From the NCBI RefSeq assembly GCF_947492815.1, contig NZ_CANLOB010000020.1, forward strand, positions 36,045 to 100,044: a DNA stretch of 64,000 nucleotides, in the 5' to 3' direction. This stretch comes from an uncultured Dokdonia sp. Lineage in GTDB: Bacteria > Bacteroidota > Bacteroidia > Flavobacteriales > Flavobacteriaceae. The notes under the pieces are model-generated. The model was given only the letters and a program-made list of their open reading frames with translations. It had not been told where the DNA came from and searched no databases. Made by a program: the position numbers and the translations under genes. This document shows, in pieces, positions 7,595-16,410 of this stretch. How positions within the stretch are numbered: position 1 is the first letter of the stretch; each line of letters starts with the position of its first letter.

Positions 7595-10500
7595 ATGAAA
7601 GGAAGTACTAATAAACACCTGTTAATAGCCCTACTTGTGGGACTTGCATTTCATGGTACGTCTATCTTTTTTACGTTAGAAACGACGTATGATGCGTTAA
7701 TACATTTATTTTTTGCAGATCATTATGCAAATAGCTGGTTTGAACCCTGGAATTATAAATGGTATACAGGATTTACTGTAACCAGTTATCCTCCTTTGGT
7801 GCATCAATCTATTGGAATACTTTCTTTAATTGGAGGATTGAAATTTGGTTTATTTACCGTGGCACTCTTAAGTATTGTGCTTTTTATAACAGGAGTCTAT
7901 AGGTTTTCTTTACTAATTACTGCAAACAGAACAGTGGCTGGGTATGCATCTATTCTTGCCGTATTCTCATCTTCTTTTGTAGAGACATTACATATTTTTG
8001 GGCAACTACCTAGCATTATAGGAATCTCCATATTGATGCATGCCTTACCAGAGATTTACCTTTGGTTAAAGACAGGAAAGTATCGCTATCTATTTACATC
8101 CTTGTCATTAATAGCCGTTACGGTGACCTCACACCATGTGACTCCCATTTTTGGAATGGTATTTTTTATTTTCCCATTGATAGGAATGGTCATTATGGAC
8201 GTGTCAAGAGAGGAAGTTTCTTCTATAAAGGAAATAACGTTTAGTGTTTTTTTAAGAAGCTTCCTTAAGTTATTTAAACGTATTGTAGGGTTTGGAATGT
8301 CATCTTTAGTAATCATTATAGGATGTATTCTCCCGTATTGGATTAATTCTAAAAACAACCCTATTACGCAAGTGCCTATTCCACATGGATCTCGTGATAA
8401 TTTTTTAGAAATTACTTCTTCTGGACTCGTTTTCTTTTTGATTCCGTGGGGTATTCTATTAATCTTATTGCCATATATATTCTATAGATATTATAGTAAA
8501 CGTTATTTGTTCTTTGGGCTTTCTATGACTATTCTTTTTGTTTTAGGAACTGGAGGAACAACACCTATTCCTAGAATGGTTTTAGGAGAAACCGCATTTA
8601 ATATATTGACATTAGATCGATTTACACTCTGGGCAAGTATTATGTCATTGCCTCTTTTTGGAGAGTTTGTATATCGATTTTCTGAAGGGGATTTAAAACA
8701 GCGTATTCAGTCAAAATTTGGAGGCGTATATCATCGTATTATAGGAGGGATATTAGCAGGTCTGTTTATTTTCATGACTGTTTTTACAATGAGTTTAGGA
8801 TATTTTAGACCTTCACAGCCTCAAAAAATAAAAATGCTACCTATTGTTAATTTCCTTAATCAGGATGATCATGACAAGTGGCGATTTTTAACACTTGGTT
8901 TTGGAGATCAAATGGCATGGTTATCAGCACAAACAAATGCATTGTCTGTAGATGGTAATTATCACTCAGCAAGACGTTTGCCAGAGCTTACTACAAGACC
9001 TATTGAGCGACTAGAAAATTCAAAGTATAAAGGAGTTGCAGGAATAGGCTCCTTGCAACAATTTTTAACGACTCCAGAGAAATATAATCTAAAGTATATC
9101 TTTTCTAACGATAAGTTTTATGACCCTGTTTTGTATTTCTGCGGGTGGCAACGCTTACGGCAATTAGAAAATGGTATTATGGTGTGGGAACGACTGAATG
9201 TAAAACCTATTCCTGCGATATTACCTAAAGATGAAATCCCTAAATGGCAAAAAATACTATGGGGAGTAATTCCTTTTTTAACTGTAATCATTGCCTTTAT
9301 GCTCAATATCCAGATGCTTTGGATTCGAATGCTAAAAACTAACTTAAAAACACCTCCTGTGTACTTAGCATTTAAAAATACCTACGCATCATTTTCAAAA
9401 AACCTTCTTAGAGTTACACATATTTGGTCTATTATTTTAGCAATCTTGGTTTTTTATGGGATCTATTTATTTTACATCAAAAATGATAGTCAACGTTCAC
9501 CTAAAAATGCAATCGTTGCATATTATGATGCCTTAGATTTTAAAGAGTTTGAAAAAGCATACGCACTTATTGATACTAAAAAAGATCTTACCATAGCGCA
9601 GTATATGTTAGAGATTTCAGTAACAGATGGCTTATTGAGTTCGTATGCTAAACTGGATAATATCCATACAATCATTACTAGGAATAGTGATTCATTAGTA
9701 ACCGCCAAAGTCATTACAGATTGGATTACACCTCTTGAAAAGATTCATAAAGAGGAATATAGAACGGTTATAAAACGTAATGGGAAGTGGTTGTTGCAAC
9801 ACTATGATTTAGACACAGATATCCCTCCGGATCAATTATATGCATCTAATACATCTAGGTATTTTAATCAAGGACGAAGACGAGTAACCACAGAACAAAC
9901 ACATCATGAAGATGTATTAAAACAACCCGTTTTAGAAGTGCTTTCTGCCAAATTAGTTCAGTACGATACACATTATGCGATTGTGGGAGAAGTCCAGAAT
10001 TTAGAAAGTGTTCCTGCAGATATTGTTTTAAAAGGCACCTTGTATAATGATGCTAATAAAGAACTTGCCACCTATAATGCAAAACATCATGTGAAGCATA
10101 AATTAATGCCTAAAGAAGTGAGTTCTTTTCGAATTGATTTTGAGGGCATAGCTTGGTCTAAAACAAAAGATTCTATTCCTAAGGCATTTAATCCAGATGA
10201 GTTTACACCTATTGAATTTGAAGAGCAACCCACCAAGTTTAATCTTCAAGTAGCAGGCAATGTATCTGGCTCAGATTTATATAAGGAAGCTTCTTTGAGC
10301 GCACTATCGATAGATTCAAATACAATTACTGGAAGTGTGTTTAATAGCGGAATTGAAGAAATTACTGTACCACAACTCTTAATCACATACTACGATATAG
10401 ATAAAACCTTATTGTGGGTAGATCATTTATTTATAAAAGAAGGCATACGACAACAACGCCAACAAACATTTAAATATCCTCTTTTAAAAGAAGCATCCAT

Positions 10501-10684
10501 GCGAGTGGTGAACGATTCGATGGAAAATATTTTTGTAAATGGATTGCCTAATGAAGGGATTTCTAATAAGATCGTTCCTGATAGAATACAAAATCATACC
10601 GATGCTCAACTTCAAAAAATTGAACATCCCGATTATGAGTATATTAAAATTGAAATAAACTCCTATATAGGAAACCCTAATTAA
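7595..10684 (+). CDS. Large multi-pass membrane protein, GT-C/PTPS-related type, with periplasmic NTF2-like domain
   Basis: 1029 aa from the ATG at 7595; an in-frame GTG 12 bases earlier is less likely. Residues 1-400 contain about ten membrane helices and an early periplasmic motif (TYDALIHLFFADHY) followed by YKWYTGFTVTSYPP, features of the 6-pyruvoyl-tetrahydropterin-synthase-related membrane family, thought to be GT-C-like glycosyltransferases. A soluble segment (about 415-555), two further helices (about 560-640), an NTF2-like domain (about 645-755) and beta-sandwich segments complete it. The next gene starts on its stop codon (TAATG). Likely role: transfer or export of sugars in surface polysaccharide assembly; inferred, not proven. 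Confidence 0.7.
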   Translation: MKGSTNKHLLIALLVGLAFHGTSIFFTLETTYDALIHLFFADHYANSWFEPWNYKWYTGFTVTSYPPLVHQSIGILSLIGGLKFGLFTVALLSIVLFITGVYRFSLLITANRTVAGYASILAVFSSSFVETLHIFGQLPSIIGISILMHALPEIYLWLKTGKYRYLFTSLSLIAVTVTSHHVTPIFGMVFFIFPLIGMVIMDVSREEVSSIKEITFSVFLRSFLKLFKRIVGFGMSSLVIIIGCILPYWINSKNNPITQVPIPHGSRDNFLEITSSGLVFFLIPWGILLILLPYIFYRYYSKRYLFFGLSMTILFVLGTGGTTPIPRMVLGETAFNILTLDRFTLWASIMSLPLFGEFVYRFSEGDLKQRIQSKFGGVYHRIIGGILAGLFIFMTVFTMSLGYFRPSQPQKIKMLPIVNFLNQDDHDKWRFLTLGFGDQMAWLSAQTNALSVDGNYHSARRLPELTTRPIERLENSKYKGVAGIGSLQQFLTTPEKYNLKYIFSNDKFYDPVLYFCGWQRLRQLENGIMVWERLNVKPIPAILPKDEIPKWQKILWGVIPFLTVIIAFMLNIQMLWIRMLKTNLKTPPVYLAFKNTYASFSKNLLRVTHIWSIILAILVFYGIYLFYIKNDSQRSPKNAIVAYYDALDFKEFEKAYALIDTKKDLTIAQYMLEISVTDGLLSSYAKLDNIHTIITRNSDSLVTAKVITDWITPLEKIHKEEYRTVIKRNGKWLLQHYDLDTDIPPDQLYASNTSRYFNQGRRRVTTEQTHHEDVLKQPVLEVLSAKLVQYDTHYAIVGEVQNLESVPADIVLKGTLYNDANKELATYNAKHHVKHKLMPKEVSSFRIDFEGIAWSKTKDSIPKAFNPDEFTPIEFEEQPTKFNLQVAGNVSGSDLYKEASLSALSIDSNTITGSVFNSGIEEITVPQLLITYYDIDKTLLWVDHLFIKEGIRQQRQQTFKYPLLKEASMRVVNDSMENIFVNGLPNEGISNKIVPDRIQNHTDAQLQKIEHPDYEYIKIEINSYIGNPN

Positions 10685-11895
10685 TGAAGTATAAACAACA
10701 TATATTCCTCTTTATAGCGATACTAATCGCTACTATTTCTACTGGTCAAGAAAAAGATCAGGGAAATAGTATTGGCTTATTAACCAGTCAAACGGAATTT
10801 GAAGTTGGAAGTACAGTACTGTTGCAATTTTCATCAGCAGAAGCTGTGACGCCACTTTTATATTGTTCAAATAGTTATGGAAGTACCGTTATTACTCCTG
10901 TACTTGAAGAAACTACACTTCATTATGAAATCCCTGATTTTATAGCAAATAAATCAGGATTAGTTCATTGGAAATTAATTCATAATAATCCTACATCAGG
11001 TTCCTTTGTAATGAGTCCTCAAAAGAATGTTACTACGATGGAAACCTATATTGGTCCGCCCACAATAGAAGCGGGAGATATTGATTATACCATGCTTGTG
11101 GTTATCCCAACAGACTCATTAGATAACCCTATGCCTGAGGGAACACCGGTAATGGTAGATCATCGGTTTTTAGATACACAAACAGAAGAAGAGATTGAGA
11201 CCAAAAAGATAATAGGCTATAAAAATATATCCTCAAGAAGAAAGAGCGGAAGGTTATTTATCGCTGCAGAATGTTTAGAAACCCATTCGACAGAGTATAC
11301 GGTCGATGTACTTCCTGCTATTCCAACTGATTTTACAATTTCGGCAGATCGGCCTCATGAGTATGCAGACGGAAATCAAATCACATCATTTTATACGTCT
11401 ATTTTAAGAGATGCACACGACAATATCGTAAGTGACGGTACCTTTGTTACGTTCTTTATTAGAAATAAAGCGGGTAATGTATTAAAGACTTCTGGAACAA
11501 CGGTACAAGGAATAGCTACCGCTAAGATGATCCATCCAGATCAGGAAGAACAATGGACAGTCCAGGCCTATGTAGATGGAATGGCAGAAAGTAATACGAT
11601 TTCAATAGCTTATCAACAGGTGGTGAAAAATGTTGAGATCGCTTTCGCGAAAGCGAATAGAGAAATCCAAGTAGGACCCTTAAAAAGTTTTATGAACCAA
11701 ATGATCCCTGATGGTTTTCAAGTAGTATTGGAAGTTTATAAAGACAATGTGTTACTTGAAACATATACAAAAACCTCAAGAAAAGGGTATGTCTCTTTTG
11801 GTTTGGAGGAAGCTATTTTTAAAAATGACACCTATACGCTCACAATAAAAACAGCGGGATTAGAAAAAAACCTTCCCAATATAAAGTTATGGTAA
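10684..11895 (+). CDS. Secreted protein with Ig-like/invasin-type domains
   Basis: 403 aa with a signal peptide (KYKQHIFLFIAILIATISTG then Q). The body is all-beta. Residues about 215-310 (FTISADRPHEYADGNQITSF, then DAHDNIVSDGT) look like a bacterial Ig-like domain of the invasin/Big_1 type. No catalytic motif is visible. It shares one base with the preceding membrane-protein stop and overlaps the following hydrolase start by 7 bases, so the three are translationally coupled. It may be a structural or partner subunit of the polysaccharide machine. It carries an exact copy of the 14-bp palindrome at 11641, read IAFAKAN. Confidence 0.7.
   Translation: MKYKQHIFLFIAILIATISTGQEKDQGNSIGLLTSQTEFEVGSTVLLQFSSAEAVTPLLYCSNSYGSTVITPVLEETTLHYEIPDFIANKSGLVHWKLIHNNPTSGSFVMSPQKNVTTMETYIGPPTIEAGDIDYTMLVVIPTDSLDNPMPEGTPVMVDHRFLDTQTEEEIETKKIIGYKNISSRRKSGRLFIAAECLETHSTEYTVDVLPAIPTDFTISADRPHEYADGNQITSFYTSILRDAHDNIVSDGTFVTFFIRNKAGNVLKTSGTTVQGIATAKMIHPDQEEQWTVQAYVDGMAESNTISIAYQQVVKNVEIAFAKANREIQVGPLKSFMNQMIPDGFQVVLEVYKDNVLLETYTKTSRKGYVSFGLEEAIFKNDTYTLTIKTAGLEKNLPNIKLW
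11641..11654. repeat. 14-bp palindrome GCTTTCGCGAAAGC (coding copy)
   Basis: Exact copy in the Ig-like secreted protein gene, read AFAKA. Confidence 0.9.
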
Positions 11896-13406
11896 AGATG
11901 AACAGAAATATACTTAGAAGTATACTGATCATCTCTTATATGATCATCATTGCGGTAATTATAGGCGGTATTAGTTCATTATATAGTTACTTAAATACAG
12001 GGGCAGATAGAGCTAGTATATTACATACAGAAATCAAGAAGATTGATCAATATATTCCTGATGTAGATTGGGCTCCTTTATACAATGAAGGGAGGCCTAT
12101 GGATCAAGAAACATTAGAACGTATAGAGAATAATTATTTAGATGCGTGGTATGTAAAACAAATAGCATATAAAACCAATACCACAAGCGGTATTGAAGAC
12201 TATTATACAGAGAATGCTCGAAAAAACTTATATAATACGATAGCTCATAATACAGAAGAAGGTGTTGTTGTAGAAGCGACCACTTTAGAACATCACCCGA
12301 CCTTAGAATTTTTTAGTGAAGATGGTCAATTGGTTGTGATTACAGATCATGGTGTTGTTGAATATAAGCGTTTGTATAAAGATGAAGTGCTCATTTTAGA
12401 AACTACAGAAACGGCTACGTATAAAATAGTCCTATTGCTTGAAGATGGATTTTGGCGTATACGACACATGGTTAAAGAGTATCAGGAAGTGTATACTGAA
12501 AAAGAACGCTTTGATACCCTAAAAGATATCTCTGTAAAAGGAATTAATTATTACCCTCAAGCAACACCTTGGGATATGTTTGGTGATGGTTTTGATCCAG
12601 AGATTCTATCAAAAGATTTTCAAATGATCAAAGATGCAGGATTGGAAAGTATACGCATATTTGTTCAATATGACGATTTTGGAAAAGCAAATGTGCAAGA
12701 AGATAAGCTCCAAAAACTAAAACAAACACTAGACCTTGCTGAACGTCACAATTTAAAAGTCATGGTGACATTGTTTGATTTTTATGGAGATTATGCAGTG
12801 TTAGATTGGACACTAAATAGACGTCACGCAGCAACGATCGTTTCTTCACTTAAAGAACACCCCGCTCTGTATGCTTGGGATATTAAAAACGAACCAAATT
12901 TAGATTTTGAATCTAGAGGAGAAAAGCAAGTGAACGCTTGGTTACAAATGATGACAAGCTTTGTAAAAAATATAGATCCAGATCATCCAGTAACGATTGG
13001 ATGGTCTAATGCAGAAAGTGCTATTATTCTTAAAGACCACGTAGATGTTGTCTCCTTTCATTTTTATGAAGATCTAGATACCTTAGAAGATGTATATCTG
13101 TATTTAAAAGAAGAAATACCTTCAAAACCTATTGTATTAAGTGAGTTTGGAATGTCTTCCTATAAAGGTATTTGGAATCCATTTGGAAATTCTGAAAATG
13201 ATCAAGCTACCTATCATAAAGAGATACAAGGTATTATTGCAAAGCATAAAATTCCATCTATGTCATGGACATTATATGACTTTGTAGAAATACCAAAGGA
13301 AGTCGTGGGGAGACTTCCTTGGCAAAAAAACAATCAAAAACAATTTGGGTTCATAAATAAAAATGGGGACGAAAAGGCTGCATTCAAGTATATTTCGGGG
13401 GAATAA
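11889..13406 (+). CDS. Membrane-anchored glycoside hydrolase, GH5-like TIM barrel with NTF2-like domain
   Basis: 505 aa; an alternative start at 11898 would avoid the overlap with the upstream gene. One N-terminal membrane helix (ILIISYMIIIAVIIGGISSL) anchors it. Residues about 65-200 resemble an NTF2-like fold, like the domain in the neighbouring GT-C protein. From residue 215 (KGINYYPQATPWDMFGDGF) a TIM barrel shows the acid/base motif DIKNEPNLDF and the nucleophile motif VLSEFGMSS, as in clan GH-A (GH5-like). It probably trims or edits the beta-linked polysaccharide made by the operon. Its 3' end has a decayed direct copy just downstream. Confidence 0.8.
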   Translation: MVKMNRNILRSILIISYMIIIAVIIGGISSLYSYLNTGADRASILHTEIKKIDQYIPDVDWAPLYNEGRPMDQETLERIENNYLDAWYVKQIAYKTNTTSGIEDYYTENARKNLYNTIAHNTEEGVVVEATTLEHHPTLEFFSEDGQLVVITDHGVVEYKRLYKDEVLILETTETATYKIVLLLEDGFWRIRHMVKEYQEVYTEKERFDTLKDISVKGINYYPQATPWDMFGDGFDPEILSKDFQMIKDAGLESIRIFVQYDDFGKANVQEDKLQKLKQTLDLAERHNLKVMVTLFDFYGDYAVLDWTLNRRHAATIVSSLKEHPALYAWDIKNEPNLDFESRGEKQVNAWLQMMTSFVKNIDPDHPVTIGWSNAESAIILKDHVDVVSFHFYEDLDTLEDVYLYLKEEIPSKPIVLSEFGMSSYKGIWNPFGNSENDQATYHKEIQGIIAKHKIPSMSWTLYDFVEIPKEVVGRLPWQKNNQKQFGFINKNGDEKAAFKYISGE

Positions 13407-13437
13407 TTTTTTATTAGGTGCATTTTTTAAAAGCCAG

Positions 13438-13548
13438 GAAAGTTTAGGGGGACTTCCCCAGCTTAAAATCAATAATCAAAAAACAATTTGGGGCTTTGGG
13501 CAATAAAAAGGGGTGAAAGGGGAATGTTCAAGTATATTTCTAAATAAT
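13438..13548 (+). repeat. Decayed direct duplication of the glycoside hydrolase 3' end
   Basis: This stretch parallels 13300-13406. Shared blocks in the same order include GGACTTCC / GAGACTTCC, AATCAAAAA(A)CAATTTGG, an AAATGGGG/AAAGGGG block and TTCAAGTATATTTC. The downstream copy has stops and extra G runs, so it no longer encodes protein. The last bases overlap the convergent GT4 gene end. Confidence 0.7.
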
Positions 13549-14760
13549 AGAAGGGGCTTCGTTTGTGGTGTTTATATGTTTTTTTCTTTGAATAATCGCG
13601 TTGAATGTATCTAGATACATGTCTGTGATGCGTTCCATTGGGAAAGCAATAGAGGCTTTATAATTTGATGTGCCTAATGCGATTCTATAGCTGTCATTTG
13701 TAATAATTTTTTCGATAGCGGTTGCTAAGCTTTGTGTCTGTTCAGGATTGAAAAATTCTCCTTGGTACCCTTCATCTTTAATCAGTAACGCTAAGTCTCC
13801 TAGATCTGGTAATACAACTGCTTTTCCATAACTTCCTGCTTGATGTAATACACCAGAACTTCCTGTAGTAGCAGTGTATGGAAATACAACCACAGCACTG
13901 TCTTTAAATAAAGAAGGAACGTCCTCTTCTTCTACATATCCTGTAAAACGAACTTGCTTTACATGTTTGTATTTTGCTTCTACACTTGCTAAATAACCAG
14001 GTACATTAGGGTTGTCTGTTCCAGCTACGACAACTTCTACATCTAGGTTTGACGACTGTCTTATCAATTCAACAGCTTCAATAAGTGGTTCTACTTTTTT
14101 GTACGTTCCAAACTTTCCAAAGGTCATGATTTGTAAAGGGCCTTCTGGAATGGTATATTCTGGAGCTTCTTTTGAGACTTCAAAAGTTCCGTGTGGGATA
14201 CATTGCACATTAGATACTTTATATTTCTCTTCAAGGATGGTTACATACTTTTGCATAGTTACAGCAACAACATCTGCTTGTAAGATCAACCTTGTGATCA
14301 TAGACCCAATAAAATTATAAGTTTTCTGGAGTATTTTATTAGAGGTGAATCCTGCAGAACCGAGGTCTACTTCTTCTAGTATATTATGAAGTAACGCAAT
14401 GGTAGGAATCTTTCTTAGTTTACAAGCCAGCGGTAATAAAAGCCCTAGTGTGGCAGGTATCTTTTTATCCCCAAACTTCATAAACTGTAAGTTAAACAAG
14501 ACTGCATCTGGCTGTGTGTTTTTAATAGCTTTACTTACACTAAAAAGTGTACGATAACTATTAAATGACCAACACTCTTTGATTGTTATTTTACAACCAT
14601 TTTCAACAAATGACAGGTTTTTTTCTCCTTGAGTTCTATCCGTAAGTAATACAATTTCTGTAACTTCTTCTTTCTGTCTAAAATGCTTTACAAGATGAAA
14701 AGCATATTCATTTAATGTTACTTTACTAGGGGGGTAGGCAGTGACTATGGCGAGTTTCAT
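13540..14760 (-). CDS. Glycosyltransferase family 4 (GT-B fold)
   Basis: 406 aa. N-terminal Rossmann half begins MKLAIVTAYPPSK. The C-terminal half has the GT4 donor-site pattern: LQIMTFGKFGTYKKVEPLIEA, FTGYVEEEDVPSLF and the acidic FPYTATTGSSGVLHQAGSYGKAVV region, where the usual E-x7-E is altered to T-G-S-S-G-x-x-H-Q. Such enzymes add sugars from nucleotide donors in exopolysaccharide or lipopolysaccharide synthesis in the cytoplasm. It lies 72 bases downstream of the STAS gene on the same strand and may be cotranscribed with it, which would place it behind the LytTR-type site at 15189-15218. Confidence 0.85.
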   Translation of the reverse strand: MKLAIVTAYPPSKVTLNEYAFHLVKHFRQKEEVTEIVLLTDRTQGEKNLSFVENGCKITIKECWSFNSYRTLFSVSKAIKNTQPDAVLFNLQFMKFGDKKIPATLGLLLPLACKLRKIPTIALLHNILEEVDLGSAGFTSNKILQKTYNFIGSMITRLILQADVVAVTMQKYVTILEEKYKVSNVQCIPHGTFEVSKEAPEYTIPEGPLQIMTFGKFGTYKKVEPLIEAVELIRQSSNLDVEVVVAGTDNPNVPGYLASVEAKYKHVKQVRFTGYVEEEDVPSLFKDSAVVVFPYTATTGSSGVLHQAGSYGKAVVLPDLGDLALLIKDEGYQGEFFNPEQTQSLATAIEKIITNDSYRIALGTSNYKASIAFPMERITDMYLDTFNAIIQRKKHINTTNEAPSII

Positions 14761-14832
14761 AAGTATTGTTTTTAATGTGAATAGGTAGGGGCTATATTAT
14801 ATGTTATCTATATATGATGTGGGGTATTCTCT

Positions 14833-15111
14833 TTAAGCAGCTTTATGATAGCTAAACTCATAATAGATGTCTTTGCATCCATATCCGGTGATTGAAAATT
14901 CTTTTTGATTTTCTGTTGCAGTTGCGTGTAGTTTTTTAAAAGCTTCTACACCTGCTCTATCTATTTCCTTTACCTTATCAATATTGACTGTTACTTCTTC
15001 GTGTTTTCTTAACACATGTGTAAAATGTGTCATAAAAGAATTTGAAGTTTCTGAGTTTATTTTTCCAGTGATGTAAAAAGTTCCGTTGCATTCTAAAATT
15101 TGTAAAGCCAT
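14833..15111 (-). CDS. STAS-domain protein (anti-sigma antagonist-like)
   Basis: 92 aa, one domain. The sequence LECNGTFYITGKINSETSN, VTVNIDKVKEIDRAGVEAFKKL follows the STAS fold. The position normally occupied by the phosphorylatable Ser/Thr (D-S-S/T-G) reads D-R-A-G, so canonical SpoIIAA-type phosphorylation looks unlikely. It may be a constitutive binding partner in a signalling or polysaccharide complex. No partner kinase is adjacent. A paired LytTR-type repeat lies 78-107 bases upstream of its start, and the GT4 gene follows. Confidence 0.7.
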   Translation of the reverse strand: MALQILECNGTFYITGKINSETSNSFMTHFTHVLRKHEEVTVNIDKVKEIDRAGVEAFKKLHATATENQKEFSITGYGCKDIYYEFSYHKAA

Positions 15112-15188
15112 GATTCTTATTTTTAATAGGTTATTGTTTTAATTCTGGTGTAAATATCGTGCAAGAAGTTCAGGGTTTTGTCCAGATT

Positions 15189-15218
15189 TCGGTGAGTTGC
15201 CATTTACTGTAGGTGAAT
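15189..15218 (-). promoter_or_regulatory. LytTR-type paired 9-bp direct repeat, STAS promoter
   Basis: Gene-oriented copies ATTCACCTA and ACTCACCGA start 21 bp apart. The proximal copy ends 78 bases before the STAS ATG. A TA-rich box begins about 33 bases downstream of the pair. Confidence 0.65.
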
Positions 15219-15256
15219 GGCTTACTATTGAAGATTTATGATAAATAAGAAATCAG

Positions 15257-15281
15257 AAAAAACGTAATATGTTGATTACGT
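15257..15281 (-). terminator. Intrinsic terminator of the H-NOX/LytTR operon
   Basis: On the minus strand ACGTAAT (15281-15275) pairs with ATTACGT (15268-15262) and is followed by six T. It separates the operon from the STAS unit. A second hairpin (ATTTCGCTT/AAGCGAAAT, about 15291-15309) lies just before it. Confidence 0.7.
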
Positions 15282-15362
15282 ATGCGTTGAATTTCGCTTA
15301 AAGCGAAATAAATTAAAGAAGGAATAGAGTATGGGTAGTAACTTAAGCTACTAGAAGTCTAA

Positions 15363-16079
15363 TTACAGTAAATTGAGTCTTTTCATAAGCTCAGGTCTAT
15401 TAGATCTACTTACTGGAATGACATCTTTCTTAATTAAAACACTATTATCCTCAATATCAATAATTTTTTTGACATTGATAATATAGGATCTGTGTACTTT
15501 TAAAAACAGATCCTTAGGAAGTTTATCTTCTATTTTCTTTAATGTAGAATGTACCGTATAATTTTTGTCTTCTGTTTTGACATTGATATAATCTCCTTTG
15601 GCTTCAATGAGATAGATACTCGGGATGTCTAGCTTTATTAGACGTCTATCTATATTTATATATAAATGATTGTCTGATGCTGGTTCTTGATCTGTAGGAG
15701 TTTGTGTAGCTGCAGCAGCATTTGTTGCAGCAAAATTTCGTGCTTTTTGAATCGCTTTTTCAAACCTTGGGAAAGGAATGGGTTTTACCAAATAGTCTAC
15801 AATACAATCATACTCAAAGGCTTCAATAGCAAAGTTGGCATCTGATGTGGTTAAAATTATTTTAGGAGGGTTTTTGAGTGTTTGTATAAAGTCAAATCCT
15901 GTAAAATCAGGCATATGAATATCCAAAAAAATCAGATCAACCTCATGTTGATTTAGGTATTTAATAGCTTGTATAGCATTAGGAAATTCTTCTAAAATTG
16001 TAAGATCATCTATTTGTGAGCATAATTGGTTTATGATCACTCTTGCAGTCGTTTCATCATCTATAATAATACAATTCAT
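15363..16079 (-). CDS. LytTR-family response regulator of the H-NOX system
   Basis: 238 aa. The receiver has acidic residues DDE at 7-9 and phospho-acceptor Asp53 (LIFLDIHMPDF), with Thr77/Lys98-type switch residues (LTTSDA, VKPIPF). A linker rich in Ala/Thr/Gln leads to a LytTR DNA-binding domain from about residue 140 (LYINIDRRLIKLDIPSIYLI, VHRSYIINVKKI). It is the last gene of the H-NOX operon, 9 bases after the Hpt gene. LytTR domains bind paired 9-bp direct repeats; matching sites lie before this operon and three other genes in the window, so it is the best candidate for their regulator. Confidence 0.9.
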   Translation of the reverse strand: MNCIIIDDETTARVIINQLCSQIDDLTILEEFPNAIQAIKYLNQHEVDLIFLDIHMPDFTGFDFIQTLKNPPKIILTTSDANFAIEAFEYDCIVDYLVKPIPFPRFEKAIQKARNFAATNAAAATQTPTDQEPASDNHLYINIDRRLIKLDIPSIYLIEAKGDYINVKTEDKNYTVHSTLKKIEDKLPKDLFLKVHRSYIINVKKIIDIEDNSVLIKKDVIPVSRSNRPELMKRLNLL

Positions 16080-16088
16080 ATCAATAGC

Positions 16089-16406
16089 TTACAGTGTTAT
16101 CAAGTACTCAGAAATAACATTTAAAATAGTTTCAAATTCAACTCTTAAAGTAGTGTTTTCTTCTTTTAGATTGTTTTCAAATGAAACTGCTATTTCATAA
16201 CTTTTCTCAAGACCTAAAATACTAATTTTATGTTTAATCTTATGTACATTTTCTGCAGCTTCTTTGTAGTTTTTTGCTTTTATGTTTTTGTGATAAATCG
16301 CTTTTTCTTCTGGGAATTCATCTTTGATAACGCCCAATAGTTTTTCTTTAAATATTTCGTTTCCAGCAGCAAGCTGATCAATGTATGAGTGATTTGGTTG
16401 TTCCAT
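16089..16406 (-). CDS. Hpt (histidine phosphotransfer) domain protein
   Basis: 105 aa, all-helical. The phosphotransfer His is probably His55 in AENVHKIKHKISILGL, which matches the H-x-x-K-x-x-x-x-x-L-G pattern of Hpt domains. It lies between the kinase gene (5-base gap) and the LytTR regulator gene (9-base gap). It would shuttle phosphate between the CheY-like receiver and the LytTR regulator, making a phosphorelay rather than a simple two-component pair. Confidence 0.85.
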   Translation of the reverse strand: MEQPNHSYIDQLAAGNEIFKEKLLGVIKDEFPEEKAIYHKNIKAKNYKEAAENVHKIKHKISILGLEKSYEIAVSFENNLKEENTTLRVEFETILNVISEYLITL

Positions 16407-16410
16407 AGGG

